From NCBI GenBank assembly GCA_029582155.1, contig CM055897.1:12204482-12268481 (forward strand): a stretch of DNA of 64,000 nt, written 5' to 3'. The position numbers were made by a program, and so were the translations under genes. Each line of letters begins with the position of its first letter. The stretch's first letter is position 1. Shown here piece by piece: positions 1-9,639 of the stretch. Below the pieces are notes generated by a model that saw only the letters and a program-made list of their open reading frames with translations, was not told the origin of the DNA and did no database searches. The DNA is from Panopea generosa. Lineage: Eukaryota > Mollusca > Bivalvia > Adapedonta > Hiatellidae.

Positions 1-74
1 CACTGGTACCTTAACAGTGCTACGGAGATGTAACAACATTAAAATGTTCCGTTTGACAAGTAAGTGCTATACCT

Positions 75-545
75 GTAGGTCTCACTATGCAGTTGTGCCA
101 CTTTTTTCCATGGTAACATGATTTTTGCACTTGAAAAAAGTGCTCTGTAATTTAGTTCGAAATATTTTCAAAATGGACCATAGAGGCAGTGATTTCTTGC
201 TGCAGATGAGTAAAGCAAAAATTGGTATAGCATATACTGCAATAAGACATCACTGGTGTTAAAAAAGGGACTTTTATAGAATTTTAACAGATGCATGTAT
301 TTATGAGCATTTGAGGACTCTATTATTAAGCTGTCACTGCACTGTCTCCAAAAAAACAACAACTGGTCAACCTACCAGTTATTGTGCATTTTTATGAGCG
401 GATACATACCTGCTATGAAAAAAAAAAAGGACTTTAAAAAAGATTCTATGTGGAAAATATTTTTTTACCATGTGGAAATCCTGGACCTTATTTTATATCA
501 ATCTTATTAAAGTCCAATCAACTTTGAAGCTTCCATACTCTACTG
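75..545 (+). mobile_element. Dispersed TIR-type repeat, copy 1 (decayed)
   Basis: This stretch aligns by eye along most of its length with 60216-60676. Shared blocks include ACATCACTGGTGTTAAAA, TTTTTATGAGCGGATACAT and a block around ACCTTATTT. The left end carries GGTCTCACTATGCAGTTG, which matches the reverse complement of the right end of the other copy, so the family has terminal inverted repeats. The right terminus of this copy is too decayed to place. There is no coding capacity, so it is probably a non-autonomous DNA element inside a TMEM62 intron. Confidence 0.6.
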
Positions 546-599
546 TGCTTAGAATATGGAAGCTGAAAGTTGTTTCATAAATAAACATAAAACATGACA

Positions 600-2960
600 G
601 TGCTGTTCATTTTTTTATCCACCTGCCGAAGGCAAAGGGGGATATGGTAATGGTCTCCATCCATTCGTCTGTGCGTCCGTCTGTAACACTTTTGTCGGAG
701 CATATCTACAAAATTACTCAAGCAATTTATTTGAATCTTCATACAATGACAGGACATTTAGAGAAAGTGCAGCGTACAAGAACCATAACTCTACTTTGCT
801 TATTTTTAAGCTCACCTTGAGCCAAAGGCTCACAGGTGAGCTTTTGTGATCACCTGGTGTCCGTTGTCTGACGTCCGCCGTCCTATCGTTAACTTTTAAC
901 TTCTAACAACTTCTTCTCTGAGCCATCTTGATTCGTCAAAAAAACATGGCTGCCAGGGGGCGGGGCAAGTTTAATTAGTAAAAACTTAAAAAATCTTCTT
1001 GTCAGAAACTAACTGCTCTATTTTTAAATAATTTCACAGAAATGTTCCTTGGGTGACCCTCTACCTTGTTTGTTCAAGCCATCTTGATTCATCAAAAAAC
1101 ATGGCGGCCAGGGAGTGGGGTCAGTTTACTATATAAGCTATATTAAAAATTTAAAAAATCTTCTTGTCAGAAACTACAAGTTCGATTTTAAAATAATTTC
1201 ACAGAAATGTTCCTTGGGTGACCCTCTACCAAGTTTGTTCAAGCCATCTTGATTCATCAAAAAACATGGCTGCCAGGGTGCGGGGCAAATTTAATTAGTA
1301 AAAACTTAAAAATCTTCTTGTCAGAAATGACTGGCTAAATTTTAAAATAATTTAACGGAAATGTTCCTTTGGTGACCCTCTACTAAGTTTGTTCAAGCCA
1401 TCTTGATTCGTCAAAAAACATGGCGGCCAGGGGGTGGGGTTAGTTTACTATATAAGCTATAGTAAAAACTTAAAAAATCTTCTTGTCAGAAACTACAAGA
1501 TCGATTTTAAAATAATTTCACAGAAATGTTCCTTGGGTGACCCTCTACCAAGTTTGTTCAAGCCATCTTGATTCGTCAAAAAACATGACTGCCAGGGTGC
1601 GGGGTTAGTTTACTATATAAGCTAAAGTAAAAATTTAAAAAATCTTCTTGTTAGAAACTACAAGCTCGATTTTAAAAAAATTTCACAGATATGTTCCTTT
1701 GGTGACCCTCTACCAAGTTTGTTCCAGCCATCTTGATTCATCAAAAAACATGGCCGCCAGGGTGCGGGGCAAGTTTAATTAGTAAAAACTTAAAATATCT
1801 TCTTGTCAGAAACTACTGGCTCGATTTTAAAAAATTTCACAGAAATGTTCCTTGGAGGATCCTTCACTAAGTTTGTTCAAACCGTAGTGATTCGTCAAAA
1901 AAAATGGCGGCCAGGGGGTTGGGTTAGTTTACTATATAAGCTATTGTAAAAACTTCTGGTCAGAAACCACTGGATCAATTTTAAAACAATTTCGCAGAAA
2001 TGTTCCTTGGGTGACCCTTTACCAAGTTTGCTCAAGCCGATGTGATTTGTTAAAAAACATGACCGCCACAGTGAGGTGCTAGTTTACTATATAGGCAGCT
2101 ATAGTAAATACTTCAAAAGCCTTCTTGTCAGAATCTACTGACCTGATTTCGATGTAATTTCACTGACATTTACCATGGGTGAAGCTCTACCAAGTTTGAC
2201 CTCTTCTATGCATCTGTTACATCTTCAAAACAAATCAAAATTCTAACTACTTGCCCATCTCATTTTTCTGGAATTTTGAGTACATGTATTATATAATCTA
2301 CTTATGTTGGGTGACTCAAGGTCAGTCAGGTGAGCGATATAGGGCCATCTTGGCCCTCTTGTTTTAATTATCTCCCTTTATTAAATTTACTTGTCCGGAA
2401 CATAAATCCAAAACTTTTCAAGGGATTTTGTTAAATTTTCACACAATGACAGAGGACATTGACAGAAAATGTAGTGTACAAGAACCATAGCTCTACCTTG
2501 CTTAATTTTTTAATTATCTCCCTTTATTAAATTTATTTATCCTGGGCATAACTATATAAATGGAATTAATTTAAACTGCATACAAAGACGGAGGATATTA
2601 AGGGGATGTGCAGTGTCTAAGAACCATAACTCTACCTTGCCTAATTTTTCAATTATCCCCATTTCTCACTTTAAGTATACTTATCATAAAGATTAATTAA
2701 AACTATTCAAGGGATTTGGTTCATAGTTCACACAATAATAGAGGACATTGAGAGGAAGTTCAAGTGTTTAGGAAGCATAACTCTATCTTCTGTCTCTGTA
2801 GAATTATTCCCCTTTGTTATTTTCCATGTTAGGAGTATACCTTGAAAAGTTTTGAAGTGAATGCTTTGAAACTGCATACAATGATAAAGAGCATTGACAC
2901 TAAGTGGACAGTACAAGAATTTGCTTTGGTGGGGGATGGTTGTGTCCAACATGGCTCTTG
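600..2960. repeat. Outer repeat built of diverged ~140-bp units, split by a younger element
   Basis: Diverged units of about 140 bp share three blocks: a stretch near ATTATCTCCCTTTATTAAAT, another around CACACAATGACAGAGGACAT, and AAGAACCATAACTCTACCTTGC. One unit lies before about 808 and several follow 2364, so the element at 809-2363 interrupts an older repeat. It is non-coding; short ORFs here have no recognisable product. It lies in a TMEM62 intron. Boundaries are approximate. Confidence 0.6.
809..2363 (+). mobile_element. Inserted element with ~160-bp internal tandem units, ending in CCTCTTGTT
   Basis: It begins with a GCTCACC / GGTGAGC hairpin-like start and ends GGCCATCTTGGCCCTCTTGT. 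About eight internal units of roughly 160 bp each contain GCCATCTTGATTCGTCAAAA followed by a CATGGCGGCCAGGG-type block and ATCTTCTTGTCAGAAACTA. Similar ends are seen at 6690-7192 and 8070-9133. It has no coding capacity. It appears inserted in a T-rich site of the surrounding repeat. Confidence 0.65.
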
Positions 2961-3773
2961 TTCCTATTTAGACCGCATCATGTCACAAATGTTTGTACTT
3001 TTCTATTGCGTTTATTATTTTCGAAAGTTTTCAGTCCAACATGTTAGACTTATTATATTATTGAAACATTAAATCAATATTAAGACTGGAGCTTTTTGTT
3101 GTTTTAATGTATGCAGGTGGGGTAAAAGAAAACAGAACTGTTTTGTTGTCAAATCATTTTTTTTTTCTTGAGGTATCAAGTCGTATTTGCTTTTCATACC
3201 CATGAGAATATTAAAGGCATTCAGCTGTTTGCTTATATGTTCAATGACCTGTTACACATGATAAAAGCCCACGACTGGCTGTTTTTTACTTTAAAGCAAG
3301 CACCTACGACAAGCTAGAAAACAAATTTCAGTTTTTATTGTTTCAGCGCTTTTTTTATCCAATGAGCAAGACACTGATTGGAGGAAATTAAAAAAACACC
3401 ATTTTCTAAATGTTTTTTCTTCTGACAATGTCTTGTTTTGGGAGGAGGGTTTGTATAACAAATAATTATAAAATAATGGTTCTATGATAAAAAATTATGT
3501 AATTACGTGAATAATAACTATGCAAATATATTTATATTTGGTGCAAATGGGCAACAAGTTTTAATAAGATTAGCAACATCTCTCCCCTTTACATGTAATA
3601 GATAATAGTTTGGTAAGATAATTGTTAGGGTATAATAATCTCTTTGTCAGTGACGTTTTGTTTATTCTTTCATTTAATGCTTATGACATTTGCTTTTTCC
3701 CCTTGGTAACATGTTTTTAATCTTTGATAATTTATGGATATACATAATTGACGTCATCTGTTTTATTTTTCAG
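2961..3773. other. TMEM62 intron sequence, nothing recognised
   Basis: AT-rich sequence without recognisable coding or RNA features. It ends in the pyrimidine-rich acceptor TTTTATTTTTCAG directly before the exon at 3774. Confidence 0.6.
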
Positions 3774-3899
3774 GTCAAAGTTTCTTTTTAAAGATTCTGT
3801 TTCAGCACTACAATAATTGGTTATACAGATTGTGGTTGGTTGCCAAGACAACAAGGCTATTTTATTTGCTAGTTGGATTCATGCTTTACCTTGCTACAG
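3774..3899 (+). CDS. TMEM62: TMEM62-like protein, internal exon (C-terminal membrane region)
   Basis: This internal exon lies between a TTTTTCAG acceptor and a GTAAAC donor. It enters with two bases of a split codon and leaves with one (126 bp). The only open frame reads through LFQHYNNWLYRLWLVAKTTR and then a hydrophobic run containing LFYLLVGFMLYLATG. That run continues without a break into GPWVIGEL of the next exon, and the hydrophobic span plus G-P-W-x-I-G-E pattern is what I recognise from the C-terminal membrane region of TMEM62. From family knowledge, TMEM62 proteins have an N-terminal calcineurin-like phosphoesterase domain followed by membrane segments, and their function is poorly understood. 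The phosphoesterase exons would lie to the left of the window. Another membrane protein with this C-terminal module is possible but less likely. Confidence 0.78.
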
Positions 3900-4889
3900 G
3901 TAAACGTTCCGCTTCGTCCTTCTGATAAATACGAGACAATTGTATTATCTAAATAATATAGAAAATGGAAATTTTCAAAGTACAAGTCATGTTTACAAGT
4001 GCGTTTTGCTTTGGATTCATTTGTTTGTATTTATTGATAATGGTGTTGACTGAATATTGATTTACCATTACAAAAATGTTAGTATTTGAATATTATATTA
4101 TTTTTATATTTTATAATGGTTTATTTAAATGAAAGAAAATTTCTAAAAATTAAAAAAAAATTTTGTGTCGTACATACATGTACACAGTAGAAGAAAGTGG
4201 TACATATACAACTGTCAGCAAAATAAAAACGTATGACATGAGAAATGAAGTTCAATGTCAATTTCTTCACTATATGACAGTACACGGTCAAACATTCCTC
4301 TTTATATATGTTTATATATGAGTACATACCAGGTTTCAACTAAAAGATGATAAAATCATTTTACCTTAAACTACTTTTGAGACGTCACATATTTAAGAAA
4401 TGAAATTATATATTTTTTACAGCACAAATATATAGCAATATAATTGTACATTTTAGTGGTGCATGTATAGAAAACACTTTTGAAAATCTGCTCTGCTAAA
4501 TAAAATAACCAAAATCTATGCATATCATTGTCACCAGTAATCTCTTGATTTTGTAAAAATTGAGATTGGCTTGACATTTTGCTATTTAATTTTCAGAAAA
4601 TCAGCATTTTTAAAATGTTAAGGATGCTTATTTTAAGATATTGTGCCTTTTTTTTTTTTCAATACATACTTTTTATTTGAAATAACTCTATCAAAATACT
4701 TTGCCTACAACTATAAGATATACAGCTTAATACTGAAATTTGCCAACAGCTGTAAGAAAAGCTGTAATAAATTTCAGAAGTAAAGTACTGTTAACCATTC
4801 TTGTACGCTGTAAATATCTCTGTAGGTATCACTCCTATCATGGTTTTTTAACAGTAAGACTCAATAACGAATTTTCATTTTTGTATGCC

Positions 4890-5140
4890 TGTGCTCGTTT
4901 AGCTCAGTCATTACCACGTCTGACTATCAATCTTGGGGTCGTGAGTTTGAATCCTCGCCTGGCCACAGTCTCAATGATAAGTGATGTATTGCATTGTGTC
5001 TCATTTGACTCACCACTGATTTAAGGGGGAAAGTTATCAGTTACTTGTGAAGATTAGTGTGCTTGAGTACTGGTTAACCTTCCAGGATCCCAGGAAAGGT
5101 TAACTGATCGTCTGTTAGCCTTTGATGGCATAAACATGGC
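4890..5140 (+). mobile_element. tRNA-derived SINE, family C
   Basis: The head resembles a tRNA: an A-box-like GTTTAGCTCAGTCATTACC, then a B-box-like GAGTTTGAATCC. The body includes GTGTCTCATTTGACTCACCA and a block around GAGTACTGGTTAACCTTCCA. A clear second copy lies in the opposite orientation at 39985-40240. The cloverleaf is degenerate and the element has a long non-tRNA body, so it is a SINE and not a tRNA gene. It sits in a TMEM62 intron. Confidence 0.7.
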
Positions 5141-5192
5141 ACTTATTATTTGATCAATCATTTTTGTTTAATATTTATATTGTATTTAATAG

Positions 5193-5314
5193 GTCCATGG
5201 GTGATTGGTGAACTGATGGAAGGTACTAATGGCTTTGTGTTTGTGTGGGGGTTGTATTTACAAGGAAGTTATCTGCCCATGTATTTTCTAACATATATAT
5301 ACGGATTTTTCCAG
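5193..5314 (+). CDS. TMEM62: TMEM62-like protein, internal exon
   Basis: The exon is bounded by a TATTTAATAG acceptor and a perfect GTAAGT donor (122 bp). Its first two bases complete the Gly codon begun in the previous exon, and it ends on a complete Gln codon. It encodes GPWVIGELMEGTNGFVFVWG, then a short loop and a second hydrophobic span around YLPMYFLTYIYGFFQ. Conserved-looking features are the G-P-W-x-I-G-E-L motif and the aromatic-rich F-V-F-V-W-G segment. Phase agreement with both neighbours strongly supports this as a real exon. The frame stays open past the donor for only about ten codons. Confidence 0.8.
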
Positions 5315-5449
5315 GTAAGTGTCAGTATTATAATTTTATTAAAATAATAAGCAATATTGACCTACAGTAAGATAAAGTAATATTTTTATGGAATAAAAGT
5401 GTATGCTTGGACTGTTTGGAGCTAAAGTTGTGATCCACAACATCTATTT

Positions 5450-5700
5450 AGTTGTTTTTTTTCCGTTTTTTTTTTAATGGGATTTAATGCCATTTTCAAC
5501 ACACATTTCAGGTTATATATGGCATATTCAGTTTGAGGTAGAATCACTGTCCTTTCCGCAAGTGACTAGCAAACTTTCTCACATAAAAGTTTTTTGGACC
5601 GAGTGAGACTCAAATCTACGACCTGAGCGATGAGAGGTAAGTGATCATTAGACTGCAGCACCTTAGACCACTCGGCCTAGGAGGACCCTCTCTATTTAGT
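5450..5700 (-). mobile_element. tRNA-Leu-like SINE, family D
   Basis: Read on the minus strand, the head has a tRNA-Leu-like A box (GGCCGAGTGGTCTAAGGTGC) and a B-box-like GATTTGAGTCT, with CACTCGG closing the acceptor arm. The body ends in a TTAATGCCATTTTCAACACA-type block. A second copy in the same orientation lies at 56435-56665, with the same body and head. Confidence 0.7.
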
Positions 5701-6689
5701 TCAAACTTGGTACAATGAAAGTGGACAATGAGAGGAAGAGCAGTAGGCTGTAACCAGTTCTAATGTAGGCCTGTTATCCAGCTGAATACAGATATCTGCA
5801 TTTTTACTGGGATTATACAGCTATCTCACCCTGGGGTTCAGAAAACAATTTGCGCTGACATTGGAACCATCTATGATGTGAAATATAAGCATATATGATG
5901 TAACTTGCATGTAATTAATTTGACATCTTAAAAGAAGCCGTGGCAAGATATAAATTATAATTTAAATTTTGAATTATAATATTTATGCAATATGTTTTGT
6001 ATGCAAGAAAAGAATCTAACAATCCTTGTTCCTGCCAAAACAGTTAATCCCTCGGAAATGGAATTTATCTGAACCTTAAACGCATGTAAGAATCTTATAC
6101 CTATAGACTTTAGAAATGCAACACTCGGATAAACATCAATAAAACATTTAGTTCTTAATTGATTTTTTTTGAAATTTATTTTATTTCATAATATAACATC
6201 TTTCTACCTTTCCTGGAAAGTTTCGTCAAAATCTATTGCGAATATTACTTCCGTTTTATTTTCATATCCCCTGCAATGAAATGTTTTGTTTTGGGTAAGA
6301 AGAGATTATACACCGAAAGACTAAAAAATGCATCAATCATCTTATCCAAGAAAATAATTGACCATGAATACCTTGTTTATCAATACTGTATATGAGACAA
6401 ATGCAGTACTCATGTAAAGTTGTGATTTAATGGGAGTTTATATTAATATATATACTTATGTCAAACTTGGAAACATAAGTTCCAGCCTCTGGGTAATAAT
6501 TCTGCAAAAACATACTTGGTAATGAATATAACCATCAGAATTTTTTATTTCCATCAACTGTAATAATATTACTTGTTTCTATAAATACTATGCATAATAT
6601 TTTCTAAGAATTTGACACCAAAATTTGAAAATTTGTATTTAATTTATACTCATCTTTTTAATTAATTAAAGCACTGAACTTCATTCATA
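5701..6689. other. TMEM62 intron, nothing recognised
   Basis: AT-rich intron sequence with no open frame or structured element that I can support. Confidence 0.55.
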
Positions 6690-7192
6690 GCATTTTTTTA
6701 GGTCACCTGAGCCTTTGACTCGAGGAACCTTTTGCAATCGCCTTTTGTCTGTTGTCATGCGTCCGTAAACAATTGACATTTTCAACATCTTTTCAAAAAC
6801 TGTCAGCTCAATCGCAATGAAATGTTGTATGCAGCTTTGGTACCTAAGGGTGAATAAAAAATGTGAATTGCATGGTCCCCATGCCCCTGGGGCCTTGGGG
6901 GCAGGGCCAAAACAATCAAATTCAACTTCAAGGTAAACTTTGAAAATCTTCTCAATATAGGAAGCACTGGGAAACAAATGGTGAGAATGATAATGGACAT
7001 ATATGGGTACTTTATAAAAATTGTGAATTGCATGTCCCTGGGCCTCACAGTTTGGTCCTGGGGGTGGGGCATACTTTACTAAACCTATAAAAGAAATTGA
7101 CAAAAAACATTTTTTCTTATGACTGATTAGACTTACATGAATATTTTTTGGATAATCAGATGACCGTTAAGGCCCATGGGCCTCTTGTTTAC
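6690..7192 (+). mobile_element. Short element of the CCTCTTGTT-ending family
   Basis: It starts GGTCACCTGAGCCTTTGACT and ends AAGGCCCATGGGCCTCTTGT, with a CCTTTTGTCTGTTGTCATGC block near the left end. Starts and ends of the same type occur at 809-2363 and 8070-9133, so these are probably members of one non-autonomous superfamily. Minus-strand ORFs of 89 and 140 codons overlap it in different frames and contain no recognisable domain, so I treat them as chance. Confidence 0.6.
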
Positions 7193-7360
7193 AATTTTCT
7201 ATGATCGTACCCTTTTTTCAGTGTCAAAATAATATTTTTTGATATTTCAAAAATATCTGTTATAAAGGGAGGTAATAAACGCTTATGTTTTATACTTAAC
7301 CGAAAACTATGGAAATATATTTAACTGTATTAATAATAAATAATGTATTCTTTGTTTCAG

Positions 7361-7654
7361 TTGATCACATTCAATGTTCCACTGACTATGTATGTTGGCT
7401 ATCTACTACAATATTCCCAAGTATCCCCTAAAACAAGGACATTGTGGCATGCTACTCGACATACTTATCTGCCGTTTATAGCTCTGATGGTGTTCCAGAT
7501 ATACATGACCATGTCAGAGTTCCCAGCAGCATACGGCACCAGGGCATTAGTAATGGGTCCAATGAGGACGGGATCTGTGATATTGGCCATAGTCGTGTTT
7601 GTTATTGCTCGTCGTACCAATGTTTCAGCAATTCTTAATAGCCATGTAAGTTGA
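7361..7654 (+). CDS. TMEM62: TMEM62-like protein, probable last coding exon
   Basis: The acceptor is TTCTTTGTTTCAG and the frame starts on a complete codon, matching the previous exon. It encodes LITFNVPLTMYVGYLLQYSQ, then two hydrophobic spans around YLPFIALMVFQIYM and TGSVILAIVVFVIA separated by a short loop with ALVMGPMRTG. It ends with a basic tail and the stop TGA at 7652-7654. A perfect donor (GTAAGT) begins at 7646, six bases before the stop codon, so two outcomes are possible: this is the terminal exon ending ...NSHVS, or splicing at 7646 leads to a further exon that I cannot see. The hydrophobic pattern fits the multi-pass C-terminus of TMEM62. Confidence 0.75.
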   Translation: MITFNVPLTMYVGYLLQYSQVSPKTRTLWHATRHTYLPFIALMVFQIYMTMSEFPAAYGTRALVMGPMRTGSVILAIVVFVIARRTNVSAILNSHVS

Positions 7655-7683
7655 TTTATAATGAATCATTTAGATACATTTTT

Positions 7684-7910
7684 AAGTAGGGGCATTATAA
7701 TCCCTGTCTGTCTTTCAGTCTGTCCGTTTGTTGTCCATCCGAGAATTGGTTTTCGATTAATCACTGCTGAAGGGGTCTATATATTTGATTAATATTTTTT
7801 GTGTACCTGTATAAATATAGTTGAATTTAAAGGAGTTATGGCCCCTTTCGACTTAATTTTTCGGTGATAAAATTGGTTTCCTATCAATAGCGGGGACATT
7901 TGTAGAGACA
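7684..7910 (+). repeat. Dispersed repeat in the putative 3' UTR or downstream flank
   Basis: It contains TCTGTCTTTCAGTCTGTCCG, GGAGTTATGGCCCCTTT and, at the right end, GGGGACATTTGTAGAGACAG. These phrases are typical of bivalve intronic repeats as I know them, but no second copy is present in the window. If the TMEM62 transcript runs to the AATAAA at 8032, this repeat lies in its 3' UTR. Confidence 0.4.
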
Positions 7911-8031
7911 GACACACTTTTAGTTACACACCAAATATACTTTACTATAGCTTTAAATAAGAGTGATAAATTACAATGCCTATTATTACAATTGGAAAAA
8001 CTTTATGTTGATCATGTTATAATGATAATTG

Positions 8032-8037
8032 AATAAA
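8032..8037 (+). other. Candidate poly(A) signal for the TMEM62-like gene
   Basis: AATAAA lies about 380 bp after the stop codon at 7654, with AATAAAG overlapping just downstream. In AT-rich DNA such hexamers are common, so this is only a plausible site. Confidence 0.3.
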
Positions 8038-8069
8038 ATAAAGTGTTATAATCAAAATGATCTGAAAGT

Positions 8070-9133
8070 TTCAGCTCTACTGGCCAAAGGCCAGAAGTGC
8101 TTATGCGATGGCGCATTGTCCCTCGTCTGTCGTCTGTTAGCAGCACTTTCTCTGAAACCACTGGGCCATTTGAATTGAAACTTCACACGGATGTTTCTAT
8201 TGCAAAGGAGACTATACAGAAGATTTTTTTTTTTCGATCTGAAATTCAAGATGGCCACCATTACTAAAAATAGTTAAAATCTTAAAAAATCTTCTTCTCA
8301 TGAACGGCCCAACAGATTTTCAAAATGATTATGTAGTAATGATGACCAACTATAGTTTTGTTAGATTTGTTCAAATGGTGCCCCTAGGGTTAAAAATGAC
8401 CCCGCACCGAGGGTTCAATTAGGGGACACATGTCAATATAATATTTTTTATTTATTTTTTTTTAAACTGAAATGATTTTGCTTATATTTTCACAAAAGCA
8501 TTGTTAGGTGAAGGAGGTTCAGATTTATAAAAATGACTGAGTTCCTCTGTCTTTAGGTGTCAGGAGGGGCCCCAAAAGGGTACAAATTGGGAATTACTAA
8601 AATTGTTTTCTTATGAACCTGTATGTCATATTTGTACGTATTTGATATAAATCAGCCCTATGTGTAGGGGTTTGATTGCAGATAAGAATTTAGGTGCTAA
8701 AATATATAGGGGCCCTGTAAGGGGACTTGGAAATTTACATAGGGATACTATGGGAAAACAGAAAATTCTCATTTTTTGGTCATTTGTTCTGAAACCACTA
8801 CGCCAATTAAACTGAAACTTCACATGGATGTTTCTATTGCATAGGAGACTACACAGAAGATTTTTTTTTCTATCTAAAATTCAAGATGGCCGCCGTTACT
8901 AAAAATAGTCCAAAACTTAAAAAATCTTCTTCTCATGAACGACCCAACAGATTTTCAAAATGTTTATGTAGTAATGATGACCAAGTATAGGTTTGCTATT
9001 TTTGTTCAAATGGTGTCCCTAGGATTAAAAATGACCCTGCCCCGATGTTTCTATTGCATAGGAGAATTTCAAAAGTGCTATGGCCACTTTGAGTCAGTAG
9101 AGCGTCTTCAGGCCCTCTTGGGCCTCTTGTTAT
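8070..9133 (+). mobile_element. Long element of the CCTCTTGTT-ending family with an internal duplication
   Basis: It starts with a TCAGCTCTACTGGCCAAAGG block, followed by a CCCTCGTCTGTCGTCTGTTA block, and ends TTCAGGCCCTCTTGGGCCTC plus TTGTT. Inside, the phrase TTACTAAAAATAGT, followed by CTTAAAAAATCTTCTTCTCA and AACAGATTTTCAAAATG, occurs twice (near 8262-8400 and 8895-9040), so the element contains an internal repeat unit of about 620 bp. ORFs over it have no recognisable domain. Confidence 0.6.
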
Positions 9134-9341
9134 TAAATAAATTACTAGACAGATTTCTTCACAAAAGTATTATTTTATTGATACTTTCATTAATGAACAC
9201 CATAACTTACTAATTAACACCTGCTATTACAGAAATATCTCTCCACTTGCTGTCTTTAACTGTAGTAAACAGATGGTTTGCAAAATAGAACTTAAGTTGA
9301 ACCTTTCTAGCTGTTTTAGATCAGTTATTCATAAATTATTG

Positions 9342-9343
<2 letters not shown>

Positions 9344-9384
<41 letters not shown>
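9344..9384. repeat. (TA)n microsatellite
   Basis: An uninterrupted run of about 20 TA dinucleotides. Confidence 0.95.
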
Positions 9385-9388
<4 letters not shown>

Positions 9389-9639
9389 TGAAATGGTCAC
9401 AAGATGGCAATGTTGAAACTTTTTTACTCAGATTTACATTTCAAATCTATTGTCTTAGGAATGTATTACCCATATTTATGTAAATAATAATGCCAAAGTA
9501 GTACTATTTGAAACTTTGTATTTAAGAAATTATTGTCTTAAATCCACTTTTGTAAGACTTGTGGTGTAATGTCTTCTCCTTTTATAAGATAGAAATGAAA
9601 TTAAGGGTTTCCATTACATACTTGGTAATTTTTATTTAT

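Noticed and set aside
6681-7103. 140-codon minus-strand ORF
   Set aside because: It lies on a dispersed element and a second overlapping frame is also open. No domain is recognised.
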